Of a stretch of 64,000 nucleotides of DNA, positions 7,388 to 16,245 are shown piece after piece; the first letter of the stretch is position 1, and each line of letters begins with the position of its first letter. The DNA lies in NCBI RefSeq assembly GCF_000281715.2, contig NZ_CP124576.1, forward strand, positions 503,501-567,500, in the 5' to 3' direction. The notes beneath the pieces were generated by a model that was not told where the DNA came from, ran no database searches, and was given only the letters and a program-made list of their open reading frames with translations. This DNA comes from Sphingobium sp. AP49. GTDB lineage: Bacteria; Pseudomonadota; Alphaproteobacteria; Sphingomonadales; Sphingomonadaceae. The translations under genes were made by a program, and so were the position numbers.

Positions 7388-8401
7388 TCAGTCCGTGATG
7401 GGCAGCGGCGCAGCCGGATTGACGAGGCCGGCGGCCCGCAGCGCACGCCAGAAATCGGCGGGCACGACTTCATTGAGCGCGGCGCGATCCTCGGCGATCC
7501 GTTTGGGTTGGCTGGCACCGGGAATCACGGCGGCGACCGCCGGATTGGCAAGGGCGAATTGCAGGCCCGCCGCCTTCATGCTGATGCCATGCCGATCGGC
7601 CAGCGCCTTGATGCGGGCGACCTTGTCCAGGATCGCCGGGGTTGCGGGGGCATATTCGAAATTGGGACCGCCCACGAGCGCGCCCGAACTGTAGGGGCCG
7701 CCGACCACGATACCCAGGCCCTGTTCGGCAACCATAGGCATCACCCGCTGGAGCGCGCGGTCATGGTCGAGCAGCGTGTAGCGCCCTGCCAGCAGGAAAC
7801 CGTCCGGCCGGGGTTCGTCCAGCGCCAGCAGCAGTTCGATCGGCTCGACCCGGTTCACGCCCAGGCCCCAGGCCTTGATCACCCCTTCGTCGCGCATCCG
7901 GTCGAGCGCGCGAAAGGCACCGCGCCGAGCGGTCTCGAACATGGCCAGCCATTCGTCGCCATAGAAATCCTGCGCGATGTCATGCACCCAGGCGATGTCG
8001 ATATGATCGGTCTTCAGCCGCTTCAGGCTGTCCTCGATCGAGCGATAGGTCGCGTCCTCGGAATAATCGTTCACGATTTTGTTGGGGCGGCCATATTTGA
8101 AGACCTCGCCCTTTTCGCCCAGGTCGCGGGCGCTCACATCCTCGACCTCATCCAGGATCAGGCGGCCGACCTTGGTGCTGATGACATAATCGGCGCGCGG
8201 CTTGTCCTTCAGCGCCTCGCCCATGCGGATTTCGGCCAGGCCCGCGCCATAGAAGGGGGCATTGTCGAAATAGCGGACGCCATCGTCCCATGCCGCTTCG
8301 ACCGTCGCGCGCGCTTCCGCTTCGGGAATGTCGCGGAACATGTTGCCAAGCGGTGCTGCGCCAAAGCCGAGCTTCCCCGGCAGAATATCCTTGAGAGCCA
8401 T
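7388..8401 (-). CDS. Aldo/keto reductase (D-threo-aldose 1-dehydrogenase-like)
   Basis: 337 residues, the normal length of the subgroup that includes D-threo-aldose (L-fucose) dehydrogenase and pyridoxal 4-dehydrogenase. Visible marks of the TIM-barrel NAD(P)-dependent family: LGFGAAPLGNMF at the start, RYFDNAPFYGAGLAE with the catalytic Asp and Tyr, ISTKVGR with the catalytic Lys, DIAWVHD with the catalytic His, and a C-terminal cofactor segment AVIPGASQPKRIAED. It is the first gene of the AKR-VOC-ABM set. A sugar or aromatic-aldehyde substrate is possible; the sequence does not decide. The 283 bases upstream (8402-8684) show no gene. Confidence 0.88.
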   Translation of the reverse strand: MALKDILPGKLGFGAAPLGNMFRDIPEAEARATVEAAWDDGVRYFDNAPFYGAGLAEIRMGEALKDKPRADYVISTKVGRLILDEVEDVSARDLGEKGEVFKYGRPNKIVNDYSEDATYRSIEDSLKRLKTDHIDIAWVHDIAQDFYGDEWLAMFETARRGAFRALDRMRDEGVIKAWGLGVNRVEPIELLLALDEPRPDGFLLAGRYTLLDHDRALQRVMPMVAEQGLGIVVGGPYSSGALVGGPNFEYAPATPAILDKVARIKALADRHGISMKAAGLQFALANPAVAAVIPGASQPKRIAEDRAALNEVVPADFWRALRAAGLVNPAAPLPITD

Positions 8402-8684
8402 CGTCCCAACCTTTCAATTCCGTCCCGGACCCAATGTCCGGCGTCGGACTTGGAATAAGCGCAGGCGGCACGCGGCAGTAGCCAGGCGGCGATCCCAGAA
8501 CTTTGGAAACGGGTTCACAAGCCAGCGCGGCATCGGCCGGATCTGCGGGAAATCGTCGAAAAAGATCAGACCCGGATCATGTACCAGAGTTTATGCCGAG
8601 CGGCTATGCAGCTCCACCAGGATCGCCGCCTGCGCCGCGTCGCGGATGTTGCCGAGCGGCGGCTTTTTTGCATTTCCGGCCCGG

Positions 8685-9233
8685 TTAGCCTCGCCTGCCT
8701 GGCAGCGATCGCAGCGCGTCGATATCCTCGGGCCGGTTGATATTGGGCAGGATCAGCCCCGGCAGCGCCACGATGCGCGCGTCGATCCGCGCCAGCCAGC
8801 CCCGGATCGATCGGTTGTTATCCTCCGCCAGATGGGCGTCCAGTTCGGGCGCCAGCGCGGCGGGCCACCAGCCGAGCAGTTGCTGCCCGTCGAGGATGGC
8901 AGCCCGCTCCCCGATCAGCATCGCAGGCAGCTCGGCGGGATAGAAGGGCATGTCGCAGCCGCTGGTCAGCACGCCGTCAAAGCCGTGGGCCTGCGCATGA
9001 TGCAGCGCGGCGTTGAGGCCGCCCAGCGGCCCCATGTCCGGCCCCGGCCGGTCGGGCAGGCTCAGATAGGCTTCCTCGGTCCGGCCACAGATCGCGATCG
9101 CGGCGACATGGGGGGAGAGCGCGTCGATCGCATGGTCGATCAGCCGCCGCCCGTCGAGCAGTGCCGCCGCCTTGTCGCTGCCGAAGCGGGTCGCGCGTCC
9201 GCCCGCCATTATCGCCCCCAACAGCCTGGCCAT
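8685..9233 (-). CDS. mobA: Molybdenum cofactor guanylyltransferase MobA
   Basis: 182 residues from ATG at 9231-9233. The nucleotidyltransferase signature LLGAIMAGGRATRFGSDKAAALLDG opens the protein (GG-x-ATRFG-x-DKA), followed by the GPLGGL loop and the metal-binding SGCDMPF. MobA transfers GMP to molybdopterin to make the MGD cofactor in the cytoplasm. The length is at the short end for the family but complete: NINRPEDID near the C terminus is a family hallmark. It diverges from the cupin gene that starts at 9351. No molybdoenzyme or other mo-genes lie nearby. Confidence 0.92.
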   Translation of the reverse strand: MARLLGAIMAGGRATRFGSDKAAALLDGRRLIDHAIDALSPHVAAIAICGRTEEAYLSLPDRPGPDMGPLGGLNAALHHAQAHGFDGVLTSGCDMPFYPAELPAMLIGERAAILDGQQLLGWWPAALAPELDAHLAEDNNRSIRGWLARIDARIVALPGLILPNINRPEDIDALRSLPGRRG

Positions 9234-9350
9234 GCCCGCCCCTCCTGCCGATCCGGTCCCGTCTGCTTTGACATTGGCAGGGCAGGGGGGCAAGGGTTCG
9301 GACCGATGGCAGGCGCGCCCCGCGCGCCGCCCCTTCCCGGCGAGACCCCG

Positions 9351-10523
9351 ATGCAATTGCGTGATTTCGATATCGACCTGTTCCTGCGCGACTATTGGCA
9401 GCAAAAGCCGCTGCTGATCCGCAATCCCTGGGCGCAATGGAGCAATCCACTGGCGCCCGAGGAACTGGCGGGCCTGGCCTGCGAGGAGGGCGTCGAGTCG
9501 CGGCTGGTGGTGCAGGCGGACGGCGACTGGACGATGGAACAGGGGCCACTGGCCGAGGATCGCTTCGCCTCGCTCGGCGCCAGCCCCTGGACCCTGCTGG
9601 TGCAGGCGGTCGATCATCAGGTACCCGATGTCGCGGCGCTGATCGCCCCGTTCCGCTTCATCCCCGACTGGCGGATCGACGATGTCATGGTCAGCTATGC
9701 CAGCGACGGCGGCGGCGTCGGCCCGCATTTCGACCAATATGACGTCTTCCTGATCCAGGGCGCGGGCCGCCGCCGCTGGCGCATCGGCCAGGCGTGCGAC
9801 GATAGCAGCCCGCTGCGCCCCCATGCCGATCTGCGCCTGCTGGCCGAATTCGACGCGACCGACGAATGGGTGCTGGAACCCGGCGACATCCTCTATGTCC
9901 CGCCCGGCATCGCCCATGATGGCGTCGCGGTGGGCGACGACTGCATGACCTATTCGGTCGGCTTCCGCGCGCCGGCGCGCAGCGAACTGATCGAGGGCTG
10001 GACCGACCGGCTGCTCGAAGCGCTGGGCGAGGATGACCGCTATGCCGACCCCGCCTTGCCGCGCCAGGCCAATCCCGGCGAGATCGCCCCGGTCGCGCTG
10101 GCCCGGTTGCAGGCGATGGTGCTGGAGCAACTGGCCGATCCCGCCGGCTTTGCCCGCTGGTTCGGCGAATATAGCAGCACCCGCAAATATCCCGAGATCG
10201 ACTGGTCGCCCGAAGCGGCGATCGACCCGGCATCCATGCAGGCGCTGGTGGCGGAAGGCGCACCCCTGCGCCGCAATCCGGCCAGCCGCTTCGCCTTCGT
10301 CCGGGCGGAAGAGGCCATAATGCTGTTCGTCGATGGCGCGTCGCATGACTGCACCGGCGCCTGCGCGGCGCTGGCGGAGCGATTGTGCGCGGACGACGCG
10401 CTGGAGCTTGATCCGGCGCTGGCGGACGATGATGCCGTGATCGCTCTGCTGGTGCTGCTCCATGATCAGGGCAGCATCGCGTTCGAGGACGACGATGAGG
10501 AGGATGACGCATGGGACGACTGA
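9351..10523 (+). CDS. Cupin/JmjC 2-oxoglutarate oxygenase, ribosomal protein L16 arginine hydroxylase type
   Basis: 390 residues from ATG at 9351 (MQLRDFDIDLFLRDYWQQKP). An in-frame ATG 15 codons earlier exists, but homologues of the YcfD/ROXA family begin with this motif. The metal triad is visible: H-x-D in VGPHFDQYDVFLIQ and the distal His in PPGIAHDG. The substrate-handling winged-helix half follows (about 240-390), ending in a very acidic tail. The family hydroxylates an arginine of ribosomal protein L16 (uL16) using Fe(II), oxygen and 2-oxoglutarate. The gene overlaps the pseudouridine synthase by 13 bases, so two ribosome-modifying activities are coupled. Confidence 0.88.
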   Translation: MQLRDFDIDLFLRDYWQQKPLLIRNPWAQWSNPLAPEELAGLACEEGVESRLVVQADGDWTMEQGPLAEDRFASLGASPWTLLVQAVDHQVPDVAALIAPFRFIPDWRIDDVMVSYASDGGGVGPHFDQYDVFLIQGAGRRRWRIGQACDDSSPLRPHADLRLLAEFDATDEWVLEPGDILYVPPGIAHDGVAVGDDCMTYSVGFRAPARSELIEGWTDRLLEALGEDDRYADPALPRQANPGEIAPVALARLQAMVLEQLADPAGFARWFGEYSSTRKYPEIDWSPEAAIDPASMQALVAEGAPLRRNPASRFAFVRAEEAIMLFVDGASHDCTGACAALAERLCADDALELDPALADDDAVIALLVLLHDQGSIAFEDDDEEDDAWDD

Positions 10524-11077
10524 TCCTCCTCAACAAGCCCTATGGCGTGCTCTGCCAGTTCAGCCCGGAAGCCAACGGCCCGCCGCGCCCGACCCTGGCC
10601 GACTATGTCGACCAGCCCGGCGTCTATCCCGCCGGTCGGCTCGACCTCGACAGCGAGGGGCTGTTGCTGCTGACCGATGATGGCCGGTTGCAGGCGCGCA
10701 TCGCCGATCCGCGCTTCAAGATGCCCAAAACCTATCTGGCCCAGGTGGAGGGCGACCCCGACGATGCACCGCTGGCGGCGCTGCGGCGCGGCGTGCAGCT
10801 GAAGGACGGCATGACCCTGCCGGCCGAGGTCGAGCGGATCGACGATCCCGCGCTCTGGCCGCGCGACCCGCCGGTGCGGTTCCGCAAGAGCGTGCCCGAT
10901 TGCTGGCTGCGTCTCACCATCCGCGAAGGGCGCAATCGCCAGGTCCGCCGCATGACCGCGGCGGTCGGCCTGCCGACCTTGCGCCTGGTCCGTTGGCGCA
11001 TCGGCGACTGGACGATCGACGACATCGCGCCGGGCGCCTGGCGGGAGGCGCCGGCGATCCTGCGCCAGGGACGATAG
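10511..11077 (+). CDS. rluE: rRNA pseudouridine synthase (RsuA/RluE family)
   Basis: 188 residues, typical for the short RluE type that lacks an S4 domain. It begins RLILLNKPYGVLCQF, has the catalytic-Asp motif AGRLDLDSEGLLLLTDDG (Asp in GRLD) and the C-terminal motif REGRNRQVRRM. RluE makes pseudouridine 2457 in 23S rRNA of E. coli; equivalence here is by family, and RsuA-like 16S targets cannot be excluded. It starts inside the last codons of the L16-hydroxylase-like gene. Directly downstream lies a long composite repeat. Confidence 0.88.
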   Translation: MGRLILLNKPYGVLCQFSPEANGPPRPTLADYVDQPGVYPAGRLDLDSEGLLLLTDDGRLQARIADPRFKMPKTYLAQVEGDPDDAPLAALRRGVQLKDGMTLPAEVERIDDPALWPRDPPVRFRKSVPDCWLRLTIREGRNRQVRRMTAAVGLPTLRLVRWRIGDWTIDDIAPGAWREAPAILRQGR

Positions 11078-11090
11078 AAGAGGCCTCTCC

Positions 11091-11501
11091 CGAAGTTCAC
11101 AGTGTAAACGGGCTTTTGGGGGTTTTTGCGCCGGTTTTGCGCCTGCGACGCGCCTGTCACGCGTCGGGGACGCGTCACTTCCAACAGGGGGTGGGTCATC
11201 GTGCCGCGCCCGGGTCGCTTCCGCTACGCCCCCCTGACGCGACACCCACGCGCCGGTTTCGCACCGGGCAGGCGCCGGGCGGAGAAGGTGGGTTGATGAG
11301 GAAAAGCGCTGTCGCATCGCCAAGGGTAGAACAGAGAAGCGCGCAGTAGGAAAGCGGTGGGCGATGGCGACTATTTTCGGCCATCGTCACCCCGGCCTTG
11401 AGCCGGGGTCTCGCTTCTTATCGGTTACGAGGAAAAGCGGGATGCCGGCTCAAGCCCGGCATGACGGATGTGGGTAGGGCGATTAGCGACCAGAGGTAGT
11501 C
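11091..11501. repeat. Dispersed composite repeat, copy A
   Basis: This non-coding stretch matches, in the same order and orientation, the stretch at 60871-61256. Shared blocks include CGAAGTTCACAGTGT (11091 and 60871), a region rich in CGACAC/GCGCGCCGG, AGTAGGAAAGCG (11345 and 61116), and GCTTCT..TCGGT..GTTACGAG followed by AAAAGCGGGATGCCGG and TCAAGCCCGGxATGACGGA. The block at 11395-11470 contains an inverted-repeat pair of the CCGGCTTGAGCCGG type. No gene is supported in it. Confidence 0.7.
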
Positions 11502-11547
11502 AAAGGGAGAATTGGGGAAACCCGAGGGCGGGTGCCCCTTTATTCCG

Positions 11548-12366
11548 CTAGGCCATTGCATTTACAGCCAATTCCCGCACTTGAGGGGAATCGCAGACTG
11601 TTCGGAAGACGGTTTCAGCATATCGGAAAGCCGAGCTGAAGACTGAGTCCGGGCTGACCGGCTCCTCTGAAATTCCGGTGAAGCGTAGGCCTATGGCCGC
11701 AGTCACCCGAGAGTTTCCAAGAGGGTGTGGCCCCGTATAAAATTCGTAGTATAGCTTTTCTTCGATGGCCTTGGGAGGAAGGTTAAATATCTCCGGCGGA
11801 CCGCCCGGTCGGTGGATGATTACGGCAGGGACCGTTGCGGAGGAAGGCACTAGTTCCCAGTGCTTACCGGAGTTGGATATGTCTTTTGCCAAATGGGCGT
11901 GAGGGATCCACAGAGCGCATTCGGCGCGTGCGGCACGAATACATTCAACAGCATGGTTCGAGATCCACTTCGATAGCTTCGCCAATGCCTTTTCGAATTC
12001 CGCATCGTCAGCCTTCCAAGGGAATTGAAGCCTCTCGGAGTTATCATTCCCATTAGCTCGTGTGAGCGCTCCGACCAACTGATCGAGCGCATGGACCACA
12101 TTGTTGCAGAGATCGGCAGCGACTGGTTTGAGTTCGCGTAACTGTTGGCACTTGATGACCAACGAGTAGCTGAAACCGTCGTCGCTTTCACTTTGTTCGA
12201 TCCCCCACCATTGATCAGCACCGGTTCCTGAAATGAGAGAGTTGATTTCCCGTTGGTGTTTTCTGGCGCGGTTGAGCATCAATTGAACATCGCCGAACAA
12301 CTCTTCGAGGCTACACTGCTCAAGCTCCCCACGCTCAGTATCGTTAGCTGTCATTCTTTTGCCCAT
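11548..12366 (-). CDS. Hypothetical protein with atypical composition
   Basis: 272 residues from ATG at 12364-12366 (another ATG four codons in). No signal peptide or membrane helix. The first third is charged and probably helical (LEELFGDVQLMLNRARKHQREINSLI); the middle has WISNHAVECIRAARAECALWIPHAHLAKDI with histidines and cysteines; the last third is strand-like and contains HPLGNSRVTAAIGLRFTG. I do not recognise a family. The coding DNA is visibly less GC-rich and uses codons unlike its neighbours, and repeats flank both sides, so recent acquisition is likely. Confidence 0.6.
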   Translation of the reverse strand: MGKRMTANDTERGELEQCSLEELFGDVQLMLNRARKHQREINSLISGTGADQWWGIEQSESDDGFSYSLVIKCQQLRELKPVAADLCNNVVHALDQLVGALTRANGNDNSERLQFPWKADDAEFEKALAKLSKWISNHAVECIRAARAECALWIPHAHLAKDISNSGKHWELVPSSATVPAVIIHRPGGPPEIFNLPPKAIEEKLYYEFYTGPHPLGNSRVTAAIGLRFTGISEEPVSPDSVFSSAFRYAETVFRTVCDSPQVRELAVNAMA

Positions 12367-12466
12367 GAAATGAGAAGCAATGCATTAGGCTATATGTGTT
12401 CGACCAAACATTCTCCAGCCTCCATGATTTCGTGTGGAGGCAGACACAAGCGCCCGCAAACCACCC

Positions 12467-12545
12467 CCTTTCGTTATTCCCGCGAAAGCGGGAACCCATC
12501 CCCTGCGTCCAGCACCTGGCCGCGCGGGGATGACGGCATTCTACC
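12467..12545. repeat. Intergenic palindromic repeat
   Basis: Contains CGTTATTCCCGCGAAAGCGGGAA, a hairpin-forming motif (TTCCCGC / GCGGGAA) widespread between genes of sphingomonads and other proteobacteria, followed by a second GC-rich block ending GGGGATGACGGCATTC. It lies between the atypical gene and the Lrp-type regulator. Confidence 0.55.
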
Positions 12546-13026
12546 GCCCCGCTTCCCCCACCGGCAGCACCGTGGTGAATTTCGTGACCGACAGGGCGAA
12601 GTGGGAGGAGGCGCCGCCGACCGAGGGGTGTTTGAGCAGGTTGCGCATCAGGAAATGCTCATAATCGGCGACGTCGGAGGCCACGACCCGCATCAGATAA
12701 TCCCATTCGCCCGACATGAGGTAGCATTCCATGATTTGTGGATGCGCCTCGACAAAGGCGTGGAAGGCGTCGACGCTTTCGCTGGTGTGGCTCTTCATCC
12801 GTACGCTGCACAAGATGTTGACGGCATGGCCCAGCTTCTCTGCATCGGCGAGGCGAACCGCGCCCTTGAGCACGCCCATCTCCTCCAGCGCCCGGATCCG
12901 CCGCCAGCAGGAAGGGGCGGTGCTGCCGACCCGTTCGGCGAGGTCCGCATTGCTGAGCGAGGCGTCGCGCTGCAGCTCTGCGACGATGCGGCGGTCGAGT
13001 GCATCGAGATTGACGGATTTGTTCAT
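12541..13026 (-). CDS. Lrp/AsnC-family transcriptional regulator of Phe/Tyr catabolism
   Basis: 161 residues, normal length. An N-terminal helix-turn-helix (LDALDRRIVAELQRDASLSNADLAERVGSTAPSCWRRIRALEE, residues 7-50) is followed by the RAM ligand-binding domain (about 70-155) with the motif MECYLMSGEWDYLMRV. Lrp-type proteins assemble as dimers to octamers and often respond to amino acids. It is transcribed divergently from phhA, 94 bases apart, so it very probably controls the Phe/Tyr degradation genes and itself. That role is an inference from position. Confidence 0.9.
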   Translation of the reverse strand: MNKSVNLDALDRRIVAELQRDASLSNADLAERVGSTAPSCWRRIRALEEMGVLKGAVRLADAEKLGHAVNILCSVRMKSHTSESVDAFHAFVEAHPQIMECYLMSGEWDYLMRVVASDVADYEHFLMRNLLKHPSVGGASSHFALSVTKFTTVLPVGEAGR

Positions 13027-13120
13027 GATATTGCCGATCGGTGAATTGGTTTTCCAAAATCCTTTGTAAATCCCGCCCGATTGAAAGGCAATTACGCCCG
13101 GTCTGTGAGAGATTGGCGTG
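13027..13120. promoter_or_regulatory. Divergent promoter region lrp-type regulator / phhA
   Basis: 94 bases separate the two divergent starts. The stretch is AT-richer than its neighbours and holds TTGGTTTTCCAAAATCC and TTTGTAAAT, imperfect A/T-flanked inverted motifs of the kind Lrp proteins bind. No consensus site can be defined from a single example. Confidence 0.4.
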
Positions 13121-13987
13121 ATGGTAGAGGATATTGCACCGCCCGCTGGCGCCGCCGCCGACTGGACGATCCCGCAGGCGTGGGACCGCTACAGCGCGGC
13201 CGAGCATGCGATGTGGGACACGCTCTTCGCGCGCCAGTCCGCCATGCTGCCCGACCGGGTGGTGCCCGAGTTCATGGCCGGGCTCGACATATTGCGTATC
13301 AACCGCCCCGGCATCCCCAATTTCGAGGAATTGTCCGATCGGCTGATGCGGGCGACCGGCTGGCAGGTGGTGGCCGTGCCCGGCCTCGTCCCCGACCGGG
13401 TCTTCTTCGAGCATCTGGCCAATCGCCGCTTCGTCGCCGGCCGCTTCATCCGCACCCCCGACCAGATCGACTATCTGCAGGAGCCGGACATTTTCCACGA
13501 TGTCTTCGGTCATGTGCCGCTGCTCGCGAACCCGGTCTTCGCCGACTATATGCAGGCCTATGGCGAGGGCGGCCTGCGCGCCGCCGATCTGGGCGCGATC
13601 GAGCGGCTGGCCCGGCTCTACTGGTATACGGTCGAATTCGGCCTGATCCGCCGGCCCGAGGGGCTGCGCCTCTATGGCGCGGGCATCGTCTCCTCCTATG
13701 GCGAATCCGTCTTCGCGCTCGACGATCCCTCGCCCAATCGGCTCGGCTTCGATCTCAGGCGGCTGATGCGCACCCGCTATCGGATTGACGATTATCAGCA
13801 GAGCTATTTTGTCATCGACAGTTTCGAGGATCTGCTGCGCCAGACGGTCGAGACCGACTTTGCCCCGCTCTATGCGCAGCTGGCAGGGCAGCCCGATTTC
13901 GCGACTGACGCGATCGCCGACACCGACATCATCTACACCCGTGGCACCCAGGCCTATGCCCGTGCCCGCGCTTCTGAGGTACTATGA
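13121..13987 (+). CDS. phhA: Phenylalanine 4-hydroxylase
   Basis: 288 residues from ATG at 13121 (a GTG just before it is also in frame). This is the single-domain bacterial enzyme that hydroxylates Phe to Tyr with Fe(II) and tetrahydropterin. The iron ligands H126 and H131 (PDIFHDVFGHVPLL) and E172 (WYTVEFGL) are present, as are the pterin-site residues around GLVPDRVFFEHLANRRF. It heads the catabolic operon and its stop overlaps the start of the aminotransferase by ATGA. A pterin carbinolamine dehydratase gene (phhB), usually a partner, is not in this window. Confidence 0.95.
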   Translation: MVEDIAPPAGAAADWTIPQAWDRYSAAEHAMWDTLFARQSAMLPDRVVPEFMAGLDILRINRPGIPNFEELSDRLMRATGWQVVAVPGLVPDRVFFEHLANRRFVAGRFIRTPDQIDYLQEPDIFHDVFGHVPLLANPVFADYMQAYGEGGLRAADLGAIERLARLYWYTVEFGLIRRPEGLRLYGAGIVSSYGESVFALDDPSPNRLGFDLRRLMRTRYRIDDYQQSYFVIDSFEDLLRQTVETDFAPLYAQLAGQPDFATDAIADTDIIYTRGTQAYARARASEVL

Positions 13988-15194
13988 CAGATACGACCCT
14001 TCTTGCCCCGGCGCCCGGCCGGTCCCTGTTCGGTGCGCTCGATCGCCAGGCGCCCGACGCGCTGCTGGGGCTGATCGCGCAGTATCGTGCCGATCCGCGC
14101 GCTGACAAGATGGACCTGGGCGTCGGCGTCTATCGCGACGAGGCCGGCGCGACCCGGTGATGCGCGCGGTGAAGGCGGCCGAAGCGGTGCTGCTCGCCGA
14201 GCAGGGCAGCAAATCCTATCTTGGGCCGGAGGGCGACACGGGCTTTGTCGACCTGCTCGCCGCCATCGTCTTTGGTCCGCTCGCCGGCTCCGACCGGATC
14301 GCCGGGGTGCAGACGCCCGGCGGCACCGGCGCGCTGCGGCTGGGCGCCGACCTCATCGCCCGCGCCCGCCCCGGCGCCACCGTGTGGATCGGCGATCCGA
14401 CCTGGCCCAATCATGCGCCGATCTTTCGCGAGGCCGGGCTGACGCTGGCGCCGCACCGTTTTCTGGATGGCGCGGGTGCGGTCGATTTCGACGCGATGCT
14501 GGCCGATCTGGCCGCGGCGCAGGCCGGCGACGTGCTGCTGCTCCATGGCTGCTGCCATAATCCGACCGGCGTGGATTTCAGCGCCGAACAATGGGCGGCG
14601 ATCGCCGATCTGTGCGCGGCGCGCGGCCTGATCCCGTTCATCGACCTTGCCTATCAGGGGCTGGGCGACGGGCTGGAGGCGGATGCCGCAGCCACGCGCC
14701 AGATGCTGGCCGCCGTGCCCGATGCGCTGGTCGCCTATAGCTGCGACAAGAATTTCGGCCTCTATCGCGAGCGGGTCGGCGCGCTGTGGGTACAGGGGGC
14801 GAATGCCGCGCTGACCACGCTCGCCTTCTCCAACATCGTGGCGCTGGCGCGCGGCATCTGGTCGATGCCGCCCGATCATGGTGCGGCGATCGTGCGCACC
14901 ATATTGGAACGGCCGGCGATGCGGGCGGAATGGACGGGCGAGCTGGACCAGATGCGTACCCGCATCAATGCGCTGCGCGCCGCGCTGGCGGCGGCCCATC
15001 CGCAGCTTGCCGCCATTGCCGGCCAGCGCGGCATGTTCGCGATGCTGCCGGTCAGCGCCGCCGCCGTCGCCGCGATGCGCGCCGACCATGGCATCTACAT
15101 GGCCGGCAATGGCCGCATCAACATCGCCGGGCTGCGGCTCGACACCATCCCCGCCTTTGTCGCCGGCCTTTCGCCGCATCTGCCTTCTGCCTGA
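13984..15194 (+). pseudogene. tyrB: Aromatic amino acid aminotransferase, frameshifted
   Basis: The frame starts at ATG 13984 (MTDTTLLAPAPGRSLFGALD, then KMDLGVGVYRDEAGAT), but ends at a TGA at 14158-14160. The rest continues in the next frame from about 14154 (PVMRAVKAAEAVLLAEQG...) to 15194. One base, probably a C in the CCC run at 14153-14155, is missing; adding it would give a complete protein of about 403 residues. The PLP region is intact (DKNFGLYRERVGALW, Lys near 14748) as are SYLGPEGD and NPTG-like HNPTGVDF. The enzyme would turn tyrosine into 4-hydroxyphenylpyruvate for HppD. Either a real inactivating mutation or an error in the sequence. Confidence 0.85.
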
Positions 15195-15204
15195 GGAACC
15201 CGTC

Positions 15205-16245
15205 ATGACCAATGATCCCGCCAACCCGCTGGGCCTCAACGGCTTCGAGTTCGTCGAATTCACCTCGCCCGAGCCCGAGAAGATGGCCGCCCAGTTCGAG
15301 CAGCTGGGCTTCACCGCGACGCACCGGCACCCGACCAAGAATATCACCCGCTACAAGCAGGGGCGGATCAACCTGATGCTCAATCGCGACGATGCCGGGC
15401 GGGTCGCTGCGTTCCGTGGCGAACATGGCCCCTCGGCCAGCGCCATGGCCTTTCGCGTTGCCGATCCCGATGCGGCGCTGCGCTGGGCGCTCGACCATGG
15501 CGGCAAGCCGACCGACGAGAATGACACGGTGATCCAGGGGATTGGCGGCTCCTATCTCTATTTCATGCCCGATGGCGGCGATCCCTATGCCGACTGGGCC
15601 GAGTTCCCCGGCTGGCAGGAGGCGGAGGCGCGCAACAATGTCGGCCTCGACCTGCTCGACCATCTGACCCACAATGTGAAGCGCGGCCAGATGCGGGTCT
15701 GGAGTGAATTTTACCGCACCCTCTTCGGCTTCGAGGAGCAGAAATATTTCGATATCAAGGGCAAGGCGACCGGCCTGTTCAGCCAGGCGATGATCGCCCC
15801 GGACAAGGCGATCCGCATTCCCCTGAACGAGAGCCAGGACGACAAGAGCCAGATCGAGGAGTTCATCCGCGACTATAATGGCGAGGGCATCCAGCATATC
15901 GCGCTGACCACCGCCAATATCTATGACACGGTCGAGCGGCTGCGCGCGCGCGGCGTGCGGCTGCAGGACACGATCGAAACCTATTATGAGCTGGTCGATC
16001 AGCGCGTGCCGGGTCATGGCGAGGATCTGGAACGGTTGAAGCGCAACCGCATTCTGATCGACGGCAATGTCGGCGAGGAGGGCATCTTGCTGCAGATCTT
16101 TACCGAGACGATGTTCGGCCCGATCTTCTTCGAGATCATCCAGCGCAAGGGCAATGAAGGCTTTGGCAATGGCAATTTCCAGGCCCTTTATGAATCGATC
16201 GAGCTGGACCAGATCCGTCGCGGCGTGATCACCGTCGATGAGTGA
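15205..16245 (+). CDS. hppD: 4-hydroxyphenylpyruvate dioxygenase
   Basis: 346 residues from ATG at 15205. Two VOC modules; the three iron ligands are visible as His in LDHLTHNV, His in GIQHIALTT and Glu in [11 protein letters not shown]. The enzyme converts 4-hydroxyphenylpyruvate to homogentisate with loss of CO2. The C-terminal helix ([22 protein letters not shown]) that closes the active site is complete. It follows the aminotransferase by ten bases and overlaps the hmgA start by 8 bases, so the operon order follows the pathway. Confidence 0.96.
   Translation: MTNDPANPLGLNGFEFVEFTSPEPEKMAAQFEQLGFTATHRHPTKNITRYKQGRINLMLNRDDAGRVAAFRGEHGPSASAMAFRVADPDAALRWALDHGGKPTDENDTVIQGIGGSYLYFMPDGGDPYADWAEFPGWQEAEARNNVGLDLLDHLTHNVKRGQMRVWSEFYRTLFGFEEQKYFDIKGKATGLFSQAMIAPDKAIRIPLNESQDDKSQIEEFIRDYNGEGIQHIALTTANIYDTVERLRARGVRLQDTIETYYELVDQRVPGHGEDLERLKRNRILIDGNVGEEGILLQIFTETMFGPIFFEIIQRKGNEGFGNGNFQALYESIELDQIRRGVITVDE

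Noticed and set aside
8685..10463. 592-residue minus-strand frame through the cupin gene into mobA
   Set aside because: Only its last 182 residues (mobA) have family signatures; the rest is antisense of the L16-hydroxylase-like gene.
11078..12545. Possible CRISPR array from repeated short motifs
   Set aside because: Motifs are palindromic intergenic elements at irregular spacing, with no regular spacers and no cas genes.
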